A DNA stretch of 64,000 nt from Chamaecyparis obtusa. Taxonomy: Eukaryota; Streptophyta; Pinopsida; Cupressales; Cupressaceae. The DNA lies in NCBI GenBank assembly GCA_027943335.1, contig BSBK01002058.1:657501-721500 (forward strand), in the 5' to 3' direction. Shown here piece after piece: positions 59,553-64,000 of the stretch. A program made the translations under genes and the position numbers. Within the stretch, counting starts at the first letter, position 1, and the number at the start of each line of letters is the position of its first letter. The notes under the pieces were generated by a model that was given only the letters and a program-made list of their open reading frames with translations, made no database searches and was not told the origin of the DNA.

Positions 59553-60545
59553 ATGTATAAGAGGGAAGTGCCAAGACTAAACAAAGAGAACTTCACAGTA
59601 TGGCAAAGCTGAATGAAGTTGCACATATTTGGAATTGGGAATTCTGCACTAGAACTGATGGAGAATGGCTACATTGAACCAACCTCTGGTCCCTTAACTC
59701 TTGATTAACTGAAAGACAGGCATGAACATAATATTACTATGATGGAACTTGTTTCTGCCTATACCGACATCAAATTTGAAGACATTAAGGGATGCACTAC
59801 TTCCAAAGCCATGTGGGACAAACTATCTCTAATATATAGTGGAGATTTGAATGTTAAAAGAGCTTGATTTGAAAGCCTAAGAGGCAAATTCGATGATATG
59901 AAGATAAAGGAAGGTGAGAACATTGTGCAGTACACAAATAGACTGAAAGATGTAGCACATGCTATTAGAGCATCAGATGGAGTTATTGATGATGAAACAA
60001 TGATAAGAAAGATTCTCAGAACTTTACTTCCAGTTTATGCAATTAGGATCTCTACAATTCATGAAACAAGGGCTACATCAAACCTTACTCTTGACACACT
60101 AATTGGTAAGCTTACAACCTCTGAATTGAATAAATTTGATAACAATGTTGTTCCTTCTGATGAATCCTCTTTCATGTCTTCTTTGAAGATTGGTAAGTCT
60201 AGCAGGAATAGTAAGAATAATGATAGTGATAGCAATACTGATGATGAGCTTGATGAGCTTGAAGCTCTTATGACCAGAAGATAACCCAAAGGAAAAGGAA
60301 GGTATAGAGGTAAGCTACCTTTGACATGCTTTAATTGTAAATAATTTGGCCACATCACTGCTATATGTCCACATAAGAAAGATGATAATAGATCCAGAGA
60401 TCGATCTGAAGGAAGCTATGGGAGAAGAGTCAATAGAGGCTACAAACACAACAAAAAAGACAACCAAGATAGTTATGAAAAAGGGAAAAAGGTATCTTAC
60501 ATAATCGAAGATATTGAATCTGAATCTGATTCTGATGATGACATA
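59553..60545 (+). pseudogene. Copia B gag
   Basis: Begins MYKREVPRLNKENFTVW, continues with the UBN2/gag pattern (MWDKLSLIYSGDLNVK, FESLRGKFDDMKIKEGENI, YTNRLKDVAHAIRASDGVI) and ends in a zinc knuckle CFNCK-FGHITAIC broken by TAA at 60340. Stops also lie after WQS, LTLD, VKRA and MTRR. Confidence 0.9.
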
Positions 60546-63500
60546 GAAGTTGTATTTTTTGCTATGAAAGATTACTTAGAGGAAGAAGAGAAACATGAAG
60601 AGACAACACTGATCTCTAAAGTAAGCAGAAATGATACATGGATCATAGATAGTGGTTGTACACATCATATGACTGGTGATGTAGAGAAATTTGATCAACT
60701 TGATAAATACAAAAAAGGATCTATGAGAATGGGAAATGATGCACCCTGCATGGTAAGAGGTAAAGGTTCACTGATGATTAATGATAGAATAAAATGTGAA
60801 AATGCATACTGGGTAGATGGACTGAACTATAATTTGTTAAGTGTGGCTCAGCTAAATAATTCAGGCCACCGACTTTCTTTTGAGAGCAAAAAGGTGAAGA
60901 TTTATGATGATGGAGGAAGACTTGTCAAAACTAGTACACAATCCAAAGGTAATCCATTTTATCTTGATATTGATCAGTCTTATTTTTTGTTAATGAAGGA
61001 TGAAGATGCATGGTTGTGGCATAAAAAGGTTATGCCATGTGGATTTTGATAACATGATCAAGATTAGCAAAAAGAGAAGAGTTAGACGGTTGCCTAACTT
61101 GTCAAAACCTGATCATGCTATGTTCCATGAATGTCAGAAAGGTAAGATGACTAAGTCTAGTTTCAAAAGAAAAGACTAATCAACAAAGAAGATACTTGAT
61201 TTGGTTCATACCGACCTGTGTGCTCCTATGAGAATTAAAATTTATTATGGTGATAGATACTTTATTCTTTTTGTTGATGACTATACTAGACTGATGACTG
61301 TTATGTTCTTGAAAGAAAAATCTGAAGCTTTTAAAATGTTCAAGTGGTATAAAGCTAAGGTAGAAAAGAAACTGGTAAAGAATTGAAATGCTTAAGATCT
61401 GATAGAGGAGCTGAATTTATCTCTGATGAATTTGTTAATTTCTGTAATGAGCACATGGTATTAAAAGATAGGTCTCTGCACCGAGGACACCCTAGCAAAA
61501 TGGCATTGCTAAAGGAAGGAACAGGTCAATAATTGACTATACTAGAACACTGATGATACAGAAGAATGTTGCTCAGACATATTGGAGGGAAGTTGTCAGT
61601 ACAACTGTATATGTTCTTAACCGAGTACAACTGAAGAAGGACTCCAACCCGACACCTTATGAACTATGGTTTGGACACAAACCTACTGTAAGTTATTTTA
61701 GGATTTTTTGAAGTAAATGCTTTATTTTGAAAGATGAGAGAAATGGAAAATTTGATTCAAAAGTAGAGATGAAGGGATATTTCTAGAATATTCCACTAAA
61801 ATTAAAGCATATAAATGTCTGAACAAGGTCACAAATAAAATAATTGAAAGTACTAATGTCCGTGTTGATGAGTTTGATGACAAGAACATAGAGGAAAGTA
61901 GAAAGGAATAGGAAGACTATGGTAGATTCACTTACATCCAACAACCTGAGTATCTACTGAAGCCGCAATCTATGATAACTAGTCAGTAGGAAAATAATGC
62001 AAAACAATAGGAAGGACAAATTGACGAACATAATGAAGCTACCAAGAAATAAAAGGAACCTAAATAGGATGAACAAGAAAGAAGAAACTGAGTATTGGTT
62101 AGTTTTGTTAGAATACATCATCCCGAGACACAAATTATTGGAGACAGACAAGCTAGAATGCAAACTAGGAGTAAAGAAAGACAAGGTACATGTCTAGTTT
62201 ATGAATTTGAACTAAAAAAATGTAAAAGTTGCATTGGAGAATGATGAATGGATTAATGCAATGAAAGAAGAAATAGAGAAAATAGAGAAGAACAAAACCT
62301 AGATTTTAGTACCTTGACCAAGGGACAAGAATGTTATTAGTACTAAATGGATATTCAGGAGTAAGCTGAATTAAAATGGTGAAGTTACAAGAAATAAAGC
62401 TAGATTGGTATGCAAGGGATATTCATAAGAAGAAGGCATTGACTATGGTGAAACATTTTCACCTATTGCTAGATTAGGTGTTAGAATGCTACTTGCATAT
62501 GCTACACACAAGAAATTCAAAGTCTATCAAATGGATGTGAAGTCAGCATTTCTGAATGGTATACTTGAAGAAGATGTCTACATAGAACAACCTAAAGGGT
62601 TTGTGGATTCAGAAAACAAAGACATGGTATGTAGATTACATAAATATTTTTATGGTTTAAAGAAAGCACCAAGAGCCTAGTATGAAAGGATTCATACTTA
62701 CTTGTTAAGTGTTGGATTTGTTAGAACAAGTGAAAACAACAATTTGTATATGAAAGGTGATACTGATGACACTATTCTTATTGCTGAGATATTTGTGGAT
62801 GATATTATTTTTGGAGGCCAAGATCATATTTGTAAATCCTTTGCTAATGAAATGAAAAAGGAGTTTGAAATGTCTATGTTTGGAGAGATTAAGTTCTTTC
62901 TAGGACTACAAGTGATTCAACAGAGTGAAGCGATATTCATCACACAATCTAAATACATAAAGTAAGTATTGAAGGCATTTGGAATGGAAGATGCTAAACC
63001 TATGGAAACACCGATGGCTACTAGATGTAAACTGAAAAAGGAGGATGAAACTACAGAAGTAAATTAGACACTTTACCGATCCATTATTAGTAAGTTAATG
63101 TATGTAGTTCACAGTAGAATAGATATAGCACATGCTGTGGGAATTATTGCTAGATTTTTTGCTAATCCTAGAGAATCACACATGATTGCTACTAAAAGAA
63201 TCCTAAGATATCTGAAAAAGATAGAGGATTATGGCATATGGTATCCTAAGTAAGGCAAGTTTGAACTGAAGGTTTACACTGATGTTGATTGGGCTGGAAA
63301 AGTGGATGATAGAAAAAGCACCACCCGAGGAGCATTTTTCTTTAGTGAAAGGCTTGTTACCTGGACAAGTAAAAAGAAAGCTTGTATTTCTCAGTCTACA
63401 GCTGAAGCAGAGTATGTTGCTGCTACTACTAATTGTTCAAATATTGCATACATTAAGAAAGTATTGGAAGGAATGAATGAGGTAATCAATGACTTGGTGA

Positions 63501-63745
63501 TTATATACTATGACAACACTAGTGCCATAAATATTTCAAAGAATCCTATGATGTACTCTAAGACCAAGCATATATCTATTAAGTATCACTACTTAAGAGA
63601 ACAAGTGCAAGAGAAGCAAGTGAAGTTAGAATTTGTCAGATCTAAAGAACAACTTGTAGATAAATTTACAAGGCCTCTACCGAAGGACACATTTGAAAAC
63701 TTGAGGACTAGACTTGGGGTCTGTCCCTTGTCTATCGATCACTAA
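60546..63745 (+). pseudogene. Copia B pol: protease, integrase, RT, RNase H
   Basis: Protease WIIDSGCTHHMTGD (about 60640). Integrase begins AWLWHK, has a one-base insertion near 61026, then LVHTDLCAPMRI, FVDDYTRLMTVMF, a shift near 61370 and LRSDRGAEFISDEF; later integrase is heavily degraded to about 61900. [43 protein letters not shown]. RNase H: VYTDVDWAGKVDDRKSTTRG, SQSTAEAEYVAATTNCSN, YYDNTSAINISKNPMMYSKT and DKFTRPLPKDTFENLRTRLG, ending TAA at 63742-63744. Confidence 0.92.
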
Positions 63746-64000
63746 GGTGATCTAGATGTTACATTAGCCTAATCTTATCAGAAGATCATTCATGTTTTAG
63801 TAGCATAGTTAACACTTTGGATCATGTTCAAGGTTGTGATTAAGTTTGGAGAATTGAAATAGATTGGGATATCAGTATACAGAGATATAGAAATAGTATT
63901 GGACTACAGAGAGTTACTTAGCTGCTAAAGAGCTATTTGTTTATTTGTTTCTTTGGCATTATTGTCAAAGGGAGAGATAAATAATATGAAAAGGAAGGAT

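Larger units (their letters stand above)
58066..64000 (+). mobile_element. Copia element B, truncated by the window end
   Basis: Plus-strand Ty1/copia element related to A and C: 5' LTR, primer site, gag, protease, integrase, RT, RNase H, then a purine tract (AAAGGGAGAGATAA near 63967-63980) with the 3' LTR presumably just beyond the window. Many stops and several frameshifts. Confidence 0.88.

Overview
This window is a stack of nested plant transposable elements with no intact host gene. It is AT-rich, its coding remnants are mostly plant Ty1/copia, Ty3/gypsy (Tat-like) and CACTA proteins, and the captured exons look like those of seed-plant genes. I infer a large-genome land plant, most likely a gymnosperm; no single feature proves the species.

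Layout. (1) 1-1824: the 3' tail of a plus-strand copia element (C), with a probable LTR carrying a minisatellite. (2) 1825-57398: one minus-strand copia element (A), bounded by TATAT and with LTRs at 1825-3018 and 56224-57398. It is split twice. A 33.4-kb CACTA transposon (3232-36610, CACTA...TAGTG ends, TSD AAA) sits between its pol gene and its 3' LTR. A 15.3-kb Tat-type gypsy element (37011-52306, TSD AGGCT on the plus strand) sits inside its RNase H domain. (3) 57399-58060: a TA microsatellite and unassigned sequence. (4) About 58070-64000: another copia element (B), plus strand, running off the window.

The CACTA element is the most interesting part. All its genes run on the minus strand, so its 5' end is at 36610. 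After a GC-rich, probably regulatory leader (36330-36420) and a long intron filled with other insertions come a multi-exon Tnp2 transposase (28350-24197), a SET-domain coding region (23981-22891) and a TnpA-like gene (22795-20010). Downstream lies a set of captured host-gene pieces in the same orientation: an LRR receptor N-terminus, one APC10 exon, one aconitase exon, two exons of a sulfate-transporter STAS domain, and two copies of an intronless SPT16 (FACT subunit) segment.

The 3' part (3683-11833) holds sixteen 5S-rRNA-derived units in four palindromic blocks (each -,-,+,+). Their spacing is exact: 365 bp between sister units, 251 bp across each palindrome centre, and 1331 bp between the last three blocks once a 1507-bp hAT-like insertion plus its 8-bp duplication is subtracted. 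A 17th, decayed unit lies at 19304-19412.

Smaller insertions inside the CACTA include two solo LTRs (11839-13440 and 31288-32906) and a partial relative (33600-35528), a 61-bp repeat inverted-arm element (31035-33500) and a gypsy pol scrap (28715-29110). Most nonsense codons in the old genes can be explained by C-to-T change (CGA, CAG or CAA to a stop), as expected for methylated, silenced transposons. Nested order gives relative age: copia A is oldest, then CACTA and gypsy, then the insertions within CACTA.
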